A stretch of DNA of 64,000 nucleotides from Archangium lipolyticum (GCF_024623785.1 NZ_JANKBZ010000011.1:62001-126000), one strand, 5' to 3'. Shown: positions 47,047-54,951, counted from the stretch's first letter. Made by a program: numbers and translations. Notes: a model not told the origin generated them from the sequence alone.

Positions 47047-48150
47047 CCTCGGCTGCATCGCTACCGGGTCCTGCGGGTGGTACAGCTTGAGGGGGATGGC
47101 AATCAGCGGCGGGACCTCGGTTCCGTCGTAGAACTTCGAGGTCGTCCGGGAAGACTGATGGCCAAGTACGGAAGCGACAACGTCCAACGGCACGCCACCC
47201 CGAGTCGCCTTCACTACCGTGCCCTCGTTTTTTGCCCACGTCGCGAAGCTGTGTCGGAGTTCGCCGGGGTTGAGCGGCGACTGGCCTGCGCGCACCGACG
47301 CGTACCCGATGGACTCCCGGACGGTATTCCTGCCCGGTGCCGCCCCCCTCGCCTGGAGCCGCTGTGCCGCGGCCAACCCCTGGGCATCCAGGCTGATGAT
47401 GTGGACGCGGCCGTTCTTGTGCAGGAAGCGCGCGGTACCCGCGATACCCGAAGGGTCGTTGATGACACGCAGTTCCCCCTTCCCGGACGCCAAGCGCTCA
47501 ATCTCCGAGTTGTGCATGCCGGTCTTGGCTCTCAGGCACAGTACGTCCCTGACCACCTGGGAGTTCACGGCCGCATACAGCTTTTCCACCTGCGCCATGG
47601 TGTAGCCCTTGGTCCGCACGCCCTTCTCCGCGACCGCAGGAGGGACCTTCAGCGCCAGCGTGGGGTCCTCGCTGGCCTTGATGCGATCCTCCTCCCGGAG
47701 CCACGAGAAGAAGCTCTTGAGCGTGATGATCCGCATCTTCCTGGCCGTGGACCATTGACTGAGCGCGCGGCGCAGCTCCAGCAGGGTGACTGTCCTCAAG
47801 TCCCTGCGAGCCAGTACCTCAGCCCACTGAGACAGGTAGGTTCGCGCATCACGCCGGTAGCCCCCACTCCGCTCCTTGCTCGCCAGGTGCAGCAGGAAGC
47901 CCTGAACGGTCTCGGCGTCCAGGAACACGGCACTCCCCTGTGGAGCACCTGCGGACTGGACCTGGGCTCGATAACCAACGGGGTCCCGATCAAAGAGGGC
48001 CAGTTCCGCCAGAGCGGCACGTTCACTCCCGACCTCGAGCTTGATGCTGTACCTCACGCCCGACACCGAGCGCTCCAGCTGGTAGACCGTCTCCCCCTCC
48101 TTGTTCTGGTACGTCCGGCCACCGGCCCAGCTTCCCGTCCACTTCGGCAT
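47023..48150 (-). CDS. int: Tyrosine recombinase (island integrase)
   Basis: A 375-residue phage-type integrase. It has an N-terminal arm-binding region (about 1-60), a SAM-like core-binding domain (about 85-165) and the catalytic domain (about 180-355). The Tyr nucleophile is in SKFYDGT, with LGHQSSRTTSK before it, and LRHSFATW provides the second Arg. Two catalytic positions differ from consensus: the first Arg appears as His in TGMHNSEI (usual TGLRxSE), and the His of HxLRH appears as Gly in GELRH. ATG 48150 lies 95 bp from the att repeat, with TACGTACAA repeats between. It should integrate the element into tRNA-Sec. Confidence 0.88.
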   Translation of the reverse strand: MPKWTGSWAGGRTYQNKEGETVYQLERSVSGVRYSIKLEVGSERAALAELALFDRDPVGYRAQVQSAGAPQGSAVFLDAETVQGFLLHLASKERSGGYRRDARTYLSQWAEVLARRDLRTVTLLELRRALSQWSTARKMRIITLKSFFSWLREEDRIKASEDPTLALKVPPAVAEKGVRTKGYTMAQVEKLYAAVNSQVVRDVLCLRAKTGMHNSEIERLASGKGELRVINDPSGIAGTARFLHKNGRVHIISLDAQGLAAAQRLQARGAAPGRNTVRESIGYASVRAGQSPLNPGELRHSFATWAKNEGTVVKATRGGVPLDVVASVLGHQSSRTTSKFYDGTEVPPLIAIPLKLYHPQDPVAMQPRSGSAGQG

Positions 48151-48166
48151 TGCAACGACCCCCGGC

Positions 48167-48203
48167 TACGTACAACCTGCACCTACGTACAACTTACGTA
48201 CAA
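48167..48203. repeat. Putative integrase arm sites, right end
   Basis: Three copies of TACGTACAA at 48167-48175, 48184-48192 and 48195-48203, in the int promoter region and 42 bp from the att core. Related copies are at 16137-16158. Integrase binding here could also repress its own gene. Confidence 0.6.
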
Positions 48204-48244
48204 GGCACATATTCCATGGGGTTTTCAGAGGGAGCAGGACCAAG

Positions 48245-48308
48245 CTTCAAAACCGGTGGGGGGCATGGAGACATGTCCCTGGGAGGTTCGATTCCTCTGT
48301 CCTACCGA
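48245..48308 (+). repeat. attR: displaced 3' part of tRNA-Sec
   Basis: Identical over 64 bp to 15988-16051. It lacks the acceptor 5' strand and D-arm, so it is not a functional tRNA. It marks the right end of the island. Confidence 0.93.
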
Positions 48309-48615
48309 CCCGTTTCTCCTCTGGAAACGAGCGTTTGCGGCTCGTGCCCATCGGACCCAAGTGTTCGCCTGCGTTCGGGGGCGTCCGTTTGATTACGTCC
48401 CTGGTGTTTGCGTCCCCTGCCTTTACGTCCCTGACTGGGGCGCGTCTCGGGACGGAACGTTGCCGAGAGTGCCCGCTCTACCTTCCGAGAAACAAGCCCG
48501 CGCACATCTCAGAAGGAAGTACAAAGAGCCGCTCTCCCTCAATGACCGGGAGCACAGGTTCTCCGCAGCCTAGCGGACCCTCCTCTGTGGATGCGCTCGG
48601 ATCCAAGACACAGGC
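48309..48615. other. Region right of attR, original selC downstream flank
   Basis: No gene supported. A small CGTTTC/GAAACG hairpin (48311-48329) may be the original tRNA-Sec terminator. About 100 bp here resemble the element side at 16052-16140 in a diverged form. Confidence 0.4.
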
Positions 48616-48999
48616 ATGCAGGAGCGAGAGATCCAGATCGCCCGTGACCACAGGGGATTGGGCGATGAGCACGCAATGCTCAAGGATGCATTGCTTCGCT
48701 ACCTGGATCCATACGAACAGCAGCAAGTTCAGAGACGGGACGTCTTTGCCTGCTTCGTGGGATTTGATTTCACGAAGTACAAGGAGTTGCAAAAACTCCC
48801 GCCTGAACAGGTCGAGGCGAAATTCAAGAAACTGTTCGACGCCCGCGTGCAGGAGGTGATGGATCTTCTGAAGGATCGCCTAGGCGGTGCGGGGATGGAC
48901 GTGATCAACTTCGAGTTTTTCCTGATCCCGTTTCCATCAGTGGCCAATTTCCGCACCGCGTTCTTCGACGCCACAGGACTGCCCTGCGATGCTGATTGA
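48616..48999 (+). pseudogene. HamA/DUF1837-like fragment (Hachiman defence)
   Basis: A 127-codon frame. Residues about 8-125 resemble the C-terminal half of HamA/DUF1837: LGDEHAMLKDALLRYLDP, the CFVGFDFTKYKEL strand-helix unit, and EFFLIPFPSVANFRTAFFDA near the end. HamA with the helicase HamB forms Hachiman anti-phage defence, in which HamA is a nuclease. The N-terminal half is absent and no helicase follows, so this is probably a truncated remnant outside the selC island. Family identity is from motif memory and needs a profile search. A short frame overlaps its stop. Confidence 0.5.
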
Positions 49000-49090
49000 A
49001 CTTGCTGAGCGGATTTGGGCAAACCCGAAGTTCCAAGCCGAGTTGACGGCACTGGTGAGTGCGGAGTCCGACACGCGACGCTTGGATTGA
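48989..49090 (+). CDS. Very short frame overlapping the HamA-like stop
   Basis: 33 codons from ATG 48989, overlapping the preceding gene by 11 bp as in a coupled operon. It has a helix-forming N-terminus (MLIELAERIWANPKFQAELT). It could be the N-terminal stub of the second operon gene, cut off before the IS4 element that begins 31 bp later. Function and reality are uncertain. Confidence 0.3.
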   Translation: MLIELAERIWANPKFQAELTALVSAESDTRRLD

Positions 49091-49120
49091 TGCCAGTATC
49101 CAGGGGAAGTGTCGCGGAGC

Positions 49121-50377
49121 TGAGCCATCCCCTCATATTGGACCGAAAACTTCCCGGAAAACGGATTGTTCGGCCAGCAATTCAACGAATCGAGCCATCA
49201 AGGGCAGAAGCGTGTCTTCGGGCATCATGGGAATGGCCTGGTAGTATTCGCAGCCTTGCCTGAAGAGAGAGTAGGTCCGCGTCTTCACCGTATTGGCCTT
49301 GAGGTAGCGCTCCATTCCCAGGCTCTCTCCCGCCGCGCCCAACAGGGTCAGTAGCGCACAGGCCAGCGCGCTCACCAGGAGCAACCGGTCCCGTCTCTCC
49401 GTCGAGCGCACCTTCACCCAGGACAGGCCCATTCCGAAGCACAAGTCCTTCATGTCCCGGAACGTCTCCTCCGTCCGGAAGCGCTTGGAATACAGCCCCA
49501 CCACGAAGGCCGCCGTAGCCTCCTTGAGACTCGTCGCCAGACACCAGGCTTCCTTCATTCCCTTCTTCCTCACGCACACCACCGCGGCCACGGGGGCCTC
49601 GTCCTGCGTGACTCGCGCCCCCTCCAATCGCAGCGCACGGCCCGACTCCGGCACCCACTCGCCCGCGCTCTTCTTCTCTCCTTTCTCATCCGTGACTTGA
49701 ATGCACTGGCGGAAGCGCACCACATAGTCAAATCTCAACTGCTCGAGCAAGGCGTAGAACTTCTGGTCTCCAAAACCCCAGTCAGCCAGCACCGTGAGCC
49801 GCACCCCCTCGGGCACCACCTCCCGCAGTCGGTTGAGCACGAAGTCTTCCGTGTCGTTGCGCATCCCCTCCAGCGCGGATTTCTCCACGGTGTGCCACAC
49901 CAGCGGCGTCGTGCGTCCATGGCTCGCCACCAGCGAGGCCACCAACGTCGCGTGCCCATCGGCGTCGAAGTCCGTCCAGTCCAGGGCGACGACGGCCTCG
50001 CTGCGCTGCCCCAGCACATACGGCACCCACAGGGCGAAGAGCTCCCAGACGTCAATGCCCTGATTGGACAAGAGCCGGTCCACCTGTTTCACGCCATGCT
50101 TGCTGCGTGTGCCCCGGGCCCAGGCCAGGGCTTTTCCAATGATGTGCACCCCCAAGCCGGCCGCGTGGATGACGCCCAGGACCGCATAGGACAAAGAGAG
50201 AATGCGCTTGGCGTGCAGATCCTCCTCGAAGAGCGACTCCAGGAAATCGTGGACCTGTTGTTCATTGAGGCGAGGCTTGCGCATGACCGCAGAAGTAATC
50301 ACGCCGGTCCTACTTCTCGCACCACTCAGCCTACACATCGCCCCCTTGCTCCCCTGCTAAAATGAGGGGATGGCTCA
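49121..50377. mobile_element. IS4-family insertion sequence, complete copy (1257 bp)
   Basis: Perfect 16-bp terminal inverted repeats TGAGCCATCCCCTCAT (49121-49136) and ATGAGGGGATGGCTCA (50362-50377) enclose one transposase gene. A target duplication was not evident. A shortened copy is at 56145-56879. Confidence 0.85.
49133..50338 (-). CDS. IS4-family transposase
   Basis: A 401-residue DDE transposase: first Asp in ALDWTDFDADG (about 118), second in VLADWGFGD (about 190), and the IS4 signature YSKRFRTEETFRDMK with the catalytic Glu (about 290). Length and motif order are typical and no frameshift is seen, so it may be active. ATG 50338 is preceded by AAGGGGGCG and the N-terminus is conserved in the second copy; ATG 50284 (MRKPRLNE) is an alternative. 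The gene fills the element up to its inverted repeats. Confidence 0.92.
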   Translation of the reverse strand: MCRLSGARSRTGVITSAVMRKPRLNEQQVHDFLESLFEEDLHAKRILSLSYAVLGVIHAAGLGVHIIGKALAWARGTRSKHGVKQVDRLLSNQGIDVWELFALWVPYVLGQRSEAVVALDWTDFDADGHATLVASLVASHGRTTPLVWHTVEKSALEGMRNDTEDFVLNRLREVVPEGVRLTVLADWGFGDQKFYALLEQLRFDYVVRFRQCIQVTDEKGEKKSAGEWVPESGRALRLEGARVTQDEAPVAAVVCVRKKGMKEAWCLATSLKEATAAFVVGLYSKRFRTEETFRDMKDLCFGMGLSWVKVRSTERRDRLLLVSALACALLTLLGAAGESLGMERYLKANTVKTRTYSLFRQGCEYYQAIPMMPEDTLLPLMARFVELLAEQSVFREVFGPI

Positions 50378-50397
50378 GGCGGCTGGGAGGAATCCCC

Positions 50398-51807
50398 ATG
50401 AAGCTGTGCTGCACGACTGTGATGATGGTTCTCCTCTTCGGGTGTGGCACTGCCTCCTGGGTCGAGCGCCTGGACACAGGCCAGACCGACCCTCTCGTCT
50501 TCACCCCTCGTTCGGGCGCCAGGCCAGAGGACTGGCACGAGGCCTCTCGAGAGAGAGTCGCGCGGCAGAGCTCCCTCACGGCCCAGCTGGTATTTCGCAG
50601 TGCCGTTCTCGACGTATCGGGCTCCACCCGCCGCATCTCCGCAGAACTCTCCAAGCTCAAGGCCAGTGGGCGTGGCCTCGCCAGCGGCAACGGCGTCTTC
50701 CTCCGCTACGTCGATTACGGCGCCCAGCAACTGCGGTGGATGGACGCCCAGCTCGCCGCCGCCACCCGGCTCGCCAACACCGCCTCGGAGGTGGAGGACC
50801 CGGACATGCAACTCGCCCTGCTGCGCCTCGCCGGCCCACGGCTTGAAGCCTCCATGATGGGCTCGCTCCTGCTCGCCGTCTGGCTCGACTTCCTCACCCT
50901 CGCCGACGTCGCGCTCAGACAGCACCTCTACCCCGTGGAGACGCTCTTCGTGGACATGTGGCGCAGGCAGAAGATGCTCGGGCCCGCCATGACGGCGCTC
51001 TCCTCTCGGGAACACGGGCTGGTGGAGGCCGCGGCGCAAGACGTGCCCCCGCTGGTAGGCCACCTCACGGACGAGTTCGCAGCCACCGTGGAGAGAATGC
51101 GCGTGGCAGCGGAGAACCTCCAGAAGTTGCTGCTGCTCAAGGAGGCCATCGAGTCCATCACCATGCTCTCGACGATGAGGTTTTCGCTGCCCTCGGTGCC
51201 TCCGTCCGCTCCCGCCCTGGTCGGCATCGGCCTGGCGGTTGGCAGCGACGGCGTGATGATGGGCACGCGCCTTGTCGTCTCCGCCGAGTGGGTGGAACTG
51301 GTGCGCCATCTGGTGCGCGCGGGCGTCCTCTCCCTGCCCGTCGTCAGCGCCGCCGTGCGGATTCAGGCCGGACAGGCGATGCAGGCGCAGGCACACGGTG
51401 AGCTGCCCAGGGGCGTGCGCGAAGCACTGGGAGATGGGCCCGAGGTGCGGGGCATGCACGTGACGAGCAGTGCGGGGGCCGGCATGAACGAGCCGCCGCG
51501 GCACCACGTCATGCCGAAGGAGTTCCGCGAATGGTTCGAGAAGCGCGGCTTCACCGACGAGATGGACATCGATCAGTTCTGCGTCAAACTGGAGCAGGCA
51601 CACCACCAGGCAATACATGGCGGTGGCGACTGGAAGCTGGGGCGCACATGGCCGGGTGAATGGAACCGGATGATCATGGATAGGCTGAGTAAAGCCGAGA
51701 GTGAGGCAGGCCGCATGTTGACGCGGAATGAAGTCCTGCGCATCGTCGCAAAGAACATGAGGGACTATAAAATCCCGATGAACTTCGTTTCCGGGAGAGG
51801 GCGATGA
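50398..51807 (+). CDS. Lipoprotein toxin-like protein (DUF2380/TIGR02269; SitA-like)
   Basis: A 469-residue protein with a lipoprotein signal (MKLCCTTVMMVLLFGC, Cys at 16). The long N-terminal region (about 20-360) is helical with Ala-rich segments. The C-terminal domain has an HNH-like, AHH-type pattern: RHHVMPKEFREWF (about 367-379) and AHHQAIHGGG (about 400-409). This is the Myxococcus paralogous lipoprotein layout; related lipoprotein toxins (SitA) are transferred by outer-membrane exchange to kill non-kin. GGAGG lies before ATG 50398. Its stop overlaps the next start (ATGA), the usual toxin-immunity coupling. The IS4 end lies 20 bp upstream, so its native promoter has been displaced. Confidence 0.7.
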   Translation: MKLCCTTVMMVLLFGCGTASWVERLDTGQTDPLVFTPRSGARPEDWHEASRERVARQSSLTAQLVFRSAVLDVSGSTRRISAELSKLKASGRGLASGNGVFLRYVDYGAQQLRWMDAQLAAATRLANTASEVEDPDMQLALLRLAGPRLEASMMGSLLLAVWLDFLTLADVALRQHLYPVETLFVDMWRRQKMLGPAMTALSSREHGLVEAAAQDVPPLVGHLTDEFAATVERMRVAAENLQKLLLLKEAIESITMLSTMRFSLPSVPPSAPALVGIGLAVGSDGVMMGTRLVVSAEWVELVRHLVRAGVLSLPVVSAAVRIQAGQAMQAQAHGELPRGVREALGDGPEVRGMHVTSSAGAGMNEPPRHHVMPKEFREWFEKRGFTDEMDIDQFCVKLEQAHHQAIHGGGDWKLGRTWPGEWNRMIMDRLSKAESEAGRMLTRNEVLRIVAKNMRDYKIPMNFVSGRGR

Positions 51808-52274
51808 GTGACGGAGGTGCTTGGCGGGGGAACATCAGGGCTCGCCTGTATGAGCGGGTCCGCGAGCGCGGTTACGATTCGCTCACCGCCTTCGCCGAGG
51901 CACGCCCTGCCGTCCCGCTGTACGTGCTGGCCGATGAGCTTGGCAAGGACGACGTCGCTGCGGTGCAGGTGTTCAGTGGATTGCTCGCCGAGGCAGAGCG
52001 GCGCAAGCAGGTCACGCATTTGGTGCGCGATGTGCTCGTACGAGAACTCGCCGAGAGCCTCCCCGAAGGCTGGCCGGCTGTGATGGACAACGCCAACCGT
52101 TTCAAGGTCGCTGAGGCGCTCGGCTCTTGGTTTGCCTATACCCCAGAAACCCACCGAGAGCGTGCCGATCAGGTCATGGCAGCGCTCCGTGCCACGCCAC
52201 CGCCGCCCGGCTGGCGTCCGCTCGGGCCCGACGACGAGTTGCTGCTCACGCTCCTTCCTGACGAGGAAGCCTGA
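51804..52274 (+). CDS. Immunity-like partner of the lipoprotein toxin, copy 1
   Basis: A 156-residue soluble, mostly helical protein. The N-terminal signature RARLYERVRERGYDSLTAFA (about 11-30) is shared by all three tandem paralogs; the C-terminus ends GPDDELLLTLLPDEEA. There is no signal peptide or TM. The ATG overlaps the toxin stop (ATGA), so translation is coupled. Position immediately after a C-terminal HNH-like toxin domain supports a cytoplasmic immunity role (SitI-like). The family is not recognised by name. Confidence 0.65.
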   Translation: MSDGGAWRGNIRARLYERVRERGYDSLTAFAEARPAVPLYVLADELGKDDVAAVQVFSGLLAEAERRKQVTHLVRDVLVRELAESLPEGWPAVMDNANRFKVAEALGSWFAYTPETHRERADQVMAALRATPPPPGWRPLGPDDELLLTLLPDEEA

Positions 52275-52410
52275 GTTTCACCTCTTGGTCGAGCCATACC
52301 GCTGCGGTGGCGGCACCTGCCGGCGCCGGTATCAGCCGGGCACACCAGGCAGGACGGCGGCGTGAGCCCTACTCTCCTGCCGCTGCTGAGCATCTTCGTC
52401 CGAGCTCTGG
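52275..52410. other. Spacer between the first immunity gene and the DUF2381 remnant
   Basis: No gene seen in this short spacer. Confidence 0.3.
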
Positions 52411-52500
52411 GCGCAGGAGGCGCGGGGCACCTTCACCCTCAAGTTGTGGGACGAGAACGGAGGCCGGCTTGTCACCCTCGGCAACGTGACCTTCCCGTGA
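52411..52500 (+). pseudogene. C-terminal remnant of a DUF2381-family gene
   Basis: Thirty codons reading AQEARGTFTLKLWDENGG to GNVTFP and stop align with the last residues of the island DUF2381 protein (ARGAFTLKLW...GVTFP at 29352-30278). No upstream homology in frame beyond a few codons. This shows that a DUF2381 gene once lay between the toxin cassettes. Confidence 0.7.
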
Positions 52501-52581
52501 ACCCTGTCCCGGGGATTGCTTTACCCAATCGGTATTCTTCCGGACTGGCTACCCATGGAGGGATGGCCGGGAGGAATCCCC

Positions 52582-53987
52582 ATGAAGCTGTGCTGCACGG
52601 CTGTGATGATGGTTCTCCTCTTCGGGTGTGGCACTGCCTCCCGGGTCGAGCGCCTGGACACAGGCCAGACCGACCCTCTCGTCTTCACCCCTCGTTCGGG
52701 CGCCAGGTCAGAGGACTGGCACGAGGCCTCTCGAGAGAGAGTCGCGCGGCAGAGCTCCCTCGCGGCCCAGCTGGTATTTCGCAGTGCCGTTCTCGACGTA
52801 TCTGGCTCCACCCGCCGTATCTCCGCAGAACTCTCCAAGCTCAAGGCCAGTGGGCGTGGCCTCGCCAGCGGCAACGGCGTCTTCCTCCGCTACGTCGATT
52901 ACGGCGTCCAGCAACTGCGGTGGATGGACGCCCAGCTCGCCGCCGCCACCCGGCTCGCCAACACCGCCTCGGAGGTGGAGGACCCGGACATGCAACTCGC
53001 CCTGCTGCGCCTCGCCGGCCCACGGCTTGAAGCCTCCATGATGGGCTCGCTCCTGCTCGCCGTCTGGCTCGACTTCCTCACCCTCGCCGACGTCGCGCTC
53101 AGACAGCACCTCTACCCGTGGAGACGCTCTTCGCGGACATGTGGCGCAGGCAGGAGATGCTCCAGCCCGCCATGACGGCGCTCTCCTCCCGGGAGCACGA
53201 GCTGGTGGAGGCCGCGGCGCAAGACGTGCCGCCGCTGGTAGGCCATCTCACGGACGAATTCACGGCCACCGTGGGGAGAATGCACGTGGCGGCGGAAAGC
53301 CTCCAGAAGGTGCTGCTGCTCAAGGAGGCCATCGAGACCGTCACCATGCTCTCGACCATGAGGTTTTCGCTGCCCTCGGTGCCTCCGTCCGCTCCCGCCC
53401 TGGTCGGCATCGGCCTGGCGGTTGGCGGCGACGGCGTGATGATGGGCACGCGGATTGTCGCGTCCGCCGAGTGGGTGGAACTGGTGCACCAGTTGGTGCG
53501 CGCGGGCGTGCTCTCCCTGCCCGTCGTCAGCGCCGCCGTGCGGGTTCAGGCGGGCCAGGTGATGCTGGCGCAGGCGCACAACGAGCTACCCAAGGGCGTG
53601 CGCGAGGCGCTGGGCGATGGACCCGAGGTGAGGGCCATGCACGAGACGGGCAAAACCGGGGCAGGCATGGCCGAGCCGCCACAGCACCACGTCATGCCGA
53701 AGGAGTTCCGCGAGTGGTTCGAGAGGCGCGGCTTCACCGGCGAGATGGATATCGACGAGTTCTGCGTCAAGCTGGAGCAGGCGAAACACGAGGCCATTCA
53801 CGGTGGCGGCAACTGGAAGCTGGGGCGCACATGGCCGGGTGAATGGAACCGGATGCTCATGAAGACGCTGCGCGACGCCGAGGTTGAAGCTGGCCGGATG
53901 TTGACGCGGAACGAGGTCATGGACATCGTCGCGGATCGTATGAAGTTCTACGACATCCCGATGAATTTCACTCCTTGGAGAAGGTGA
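52582..53987 (+). pseudogene. Second DUF2380-type lipoprotein toxin gene, frameshifted
   Basis: Nearly identical to 50398-51807 in its first 530 bp and closely similar throughout. At about 53113-53117 the run of four C in copy 1 is three C here (CTACCCGTGGAG), which shifts the frame after RQHLYP; the first part ends at a stop near 53175 and the rest reads on from ATG 53118 (METLFADMWRRQEM) to 53987 with the HNH-like C-terminus intact (QHHVMPKEF, KHEAIHGGG). Either a true pseudogene, a slippage-prone switch, or a sequencing error in a homopolymer. The internal ATG could still give a toxin-domain protein without a lipid signal. Confidence 0.8.
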
Positions 53988-54457
53988 TGACCGACGGACG
54001 TTCCTGGGAGGGCAACTGGACGGTGCGCCTGTACGAACGGGTCCGCGAGCGGGGCTACGACTCGCTCACCGCCTTCGCAGATGCGCGCCCGACCGCTTCG
54101 CTGGTGGCGCTGGCAGAGGAGCTTGGCAAGGACGACGTCGCCGGGGTGCAGGTGTTCAGAGGGTTGCTTGCCGAGGCGGAGCGAAGCCATCGGGTCACAC
54201 GCCTTGTCCGCGGACAACTCGTGCGTGAACTGTGGGCATGTCTCCCAAACGGCTGGCCGACCGTTATGGATGACGCCAACCGTTTCAAGGTTGCCAAGGC
54301 AATCGGATTGTGGAGTTCCCTTACCCCAACAACCCATGAGAAGCGCGTCGAGCAAGCTCGGGCAGCGCTTCGTGCCACGCCACCACCGCCCGGTTGGCTC
54401 CCGCGCGGGCCCGACGACGAGTTGCTGCTGACGCTCCTGCCCGACGACGAAGCCTGA
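53987..54457 (+). CDS. Immunity-like protein, copy 2
   Basis: 156 residues, exactly the length of copies 1 and 3, with the same VRLYERVRERGYDSLTAFAD motif and GPDDELLLTLLPDDEA end. Its start overlaps the frameshifted toxin's stop (TGATG). The middle region (about 60-125) differs most from the other copies, as expected if specificity is set there. Predicted cytoplasmic antidote of the toxin domain encoded directly upstream. Confidence 0.65.
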   Translation: MTDGRSWEGNWTVRLYERVRERGYDSLTAFADARPTASLVALAEELGKDDVAGVQVFRGLLAEAERSHRVTRLVRGQLVRELWACLPNGWPTVMDDANRFKVAKAIGLWSSLTPTTHEKRVEQARAALRATPPPPGWLPRGPDDELLLTLLPDDEA

Positions 54458-54480
54458 GCCTCACCTCCTTGGAGAGGAAG

Positions 54481-54951
54481 ACGAGTGAGGACCGTTCCTG
54501 GGAGGGCAACATAAAGGCACGCCTGTATGAGAGGGTGCGCGAGCGCGGTTACGATTCGCTCACCGCCTTCGCCGAGGCGCGCCCCACCGCCTCGCTAGTG
54601 GAACTGGCGGATGAGCTTGGTCCCGATGACATCGCGGCAGTGCAGGTATTCAGCGGGTTGGTTGCCGAGGCGGAGCGGAGTCGTCGCGTCACACGGTTGG
54701 TGCGCGGCCAGCTCGTGCGTGAACTGGCCGAAGCACTCCCAAACGGCTGGCCGGCAGTGATGGACGATGCCACCCACTTCAAGGTTGCCGTGGCACTCGC
54801 CCGTTGGGGTACCTACACACCGGAAACTCATGAGCAGCGCGTCGAGCAAGCCAAGGCAGCGCTTCGCGATTCTCCGCCACCACCCGGCTGGCATCCCCTC
54901 GGGCCCGACGACGAGTTGCTGCTAACGCTCCTTCCAGACGAGGAAGCCTGA
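54481..54951 (+). CDS. Immunity-like protein, copy 3, with ACG at the start position
   Basis: 156 codons aligned exactly with copies 1 and 2 (KARLYERVRERGYDSLTAFA; end GPDDELLLTLLPDEEA). The codon where the others have ATG is ACG (ACG AGT GAG, against ATG AGT GAC), although a GGAGAGGA ribosome site is kept before it. A TTG at 54469 is in frame but poorly placed. It may use ACG inefficiently, rely on coupling to copy 2 (23 bp upstream), or be silent. No toxin gene precedes it directly, so it looks like an orphan immunity gene retained by an array. Confidence 0.6.
   Translation, partial: TSEDRSWEGNIKARLYERVRERGYDSLTAFAEARPTASLVELADELGPDDIAAVQVFSGLVAEAERSRRVTRLVRGQLVRELAEALPNGWPAVMDDATHFKVAVALARWGTYTPETHEQRVEQAKAALRDSPPPPGWHPLGPDDELLLTLLPDEEA

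Larger units (their letters stand above)
16051..48308. mobile_element. Integrated genomic island in selC (about 32.3 kb)
   Basis: It is bounded by the 64-bp tRNA-Sec repeats. It carries a tyrosine integrase (47023-48150) next to the right end, a convergent excisionase-like gene, arm-type repeats near both ends, a primase-helicase with iteron-like repeats, and a RepA-like ATPase. No capsid, tail, terminase, relaxase or type IV secretion gene is recognisable, so it looks like an integrative plasmid-like or satellite element, not a full prophage or conjugative element. Cargo includes an RHS protein with a lectin, GIY-YIG and DUF4365 nuclease-like proteins, kinases and XRE regulators. Some cargo (21-27 kb) has clearly lower GC than the rest. 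Confidence 0.88.

Noticed and set aside
48245-48308. Second functional tRNA-Sec gene
   Set aside because: Only the 3' part from the anticodon loop is present; acceptor 5' strand and D-arm are missing.
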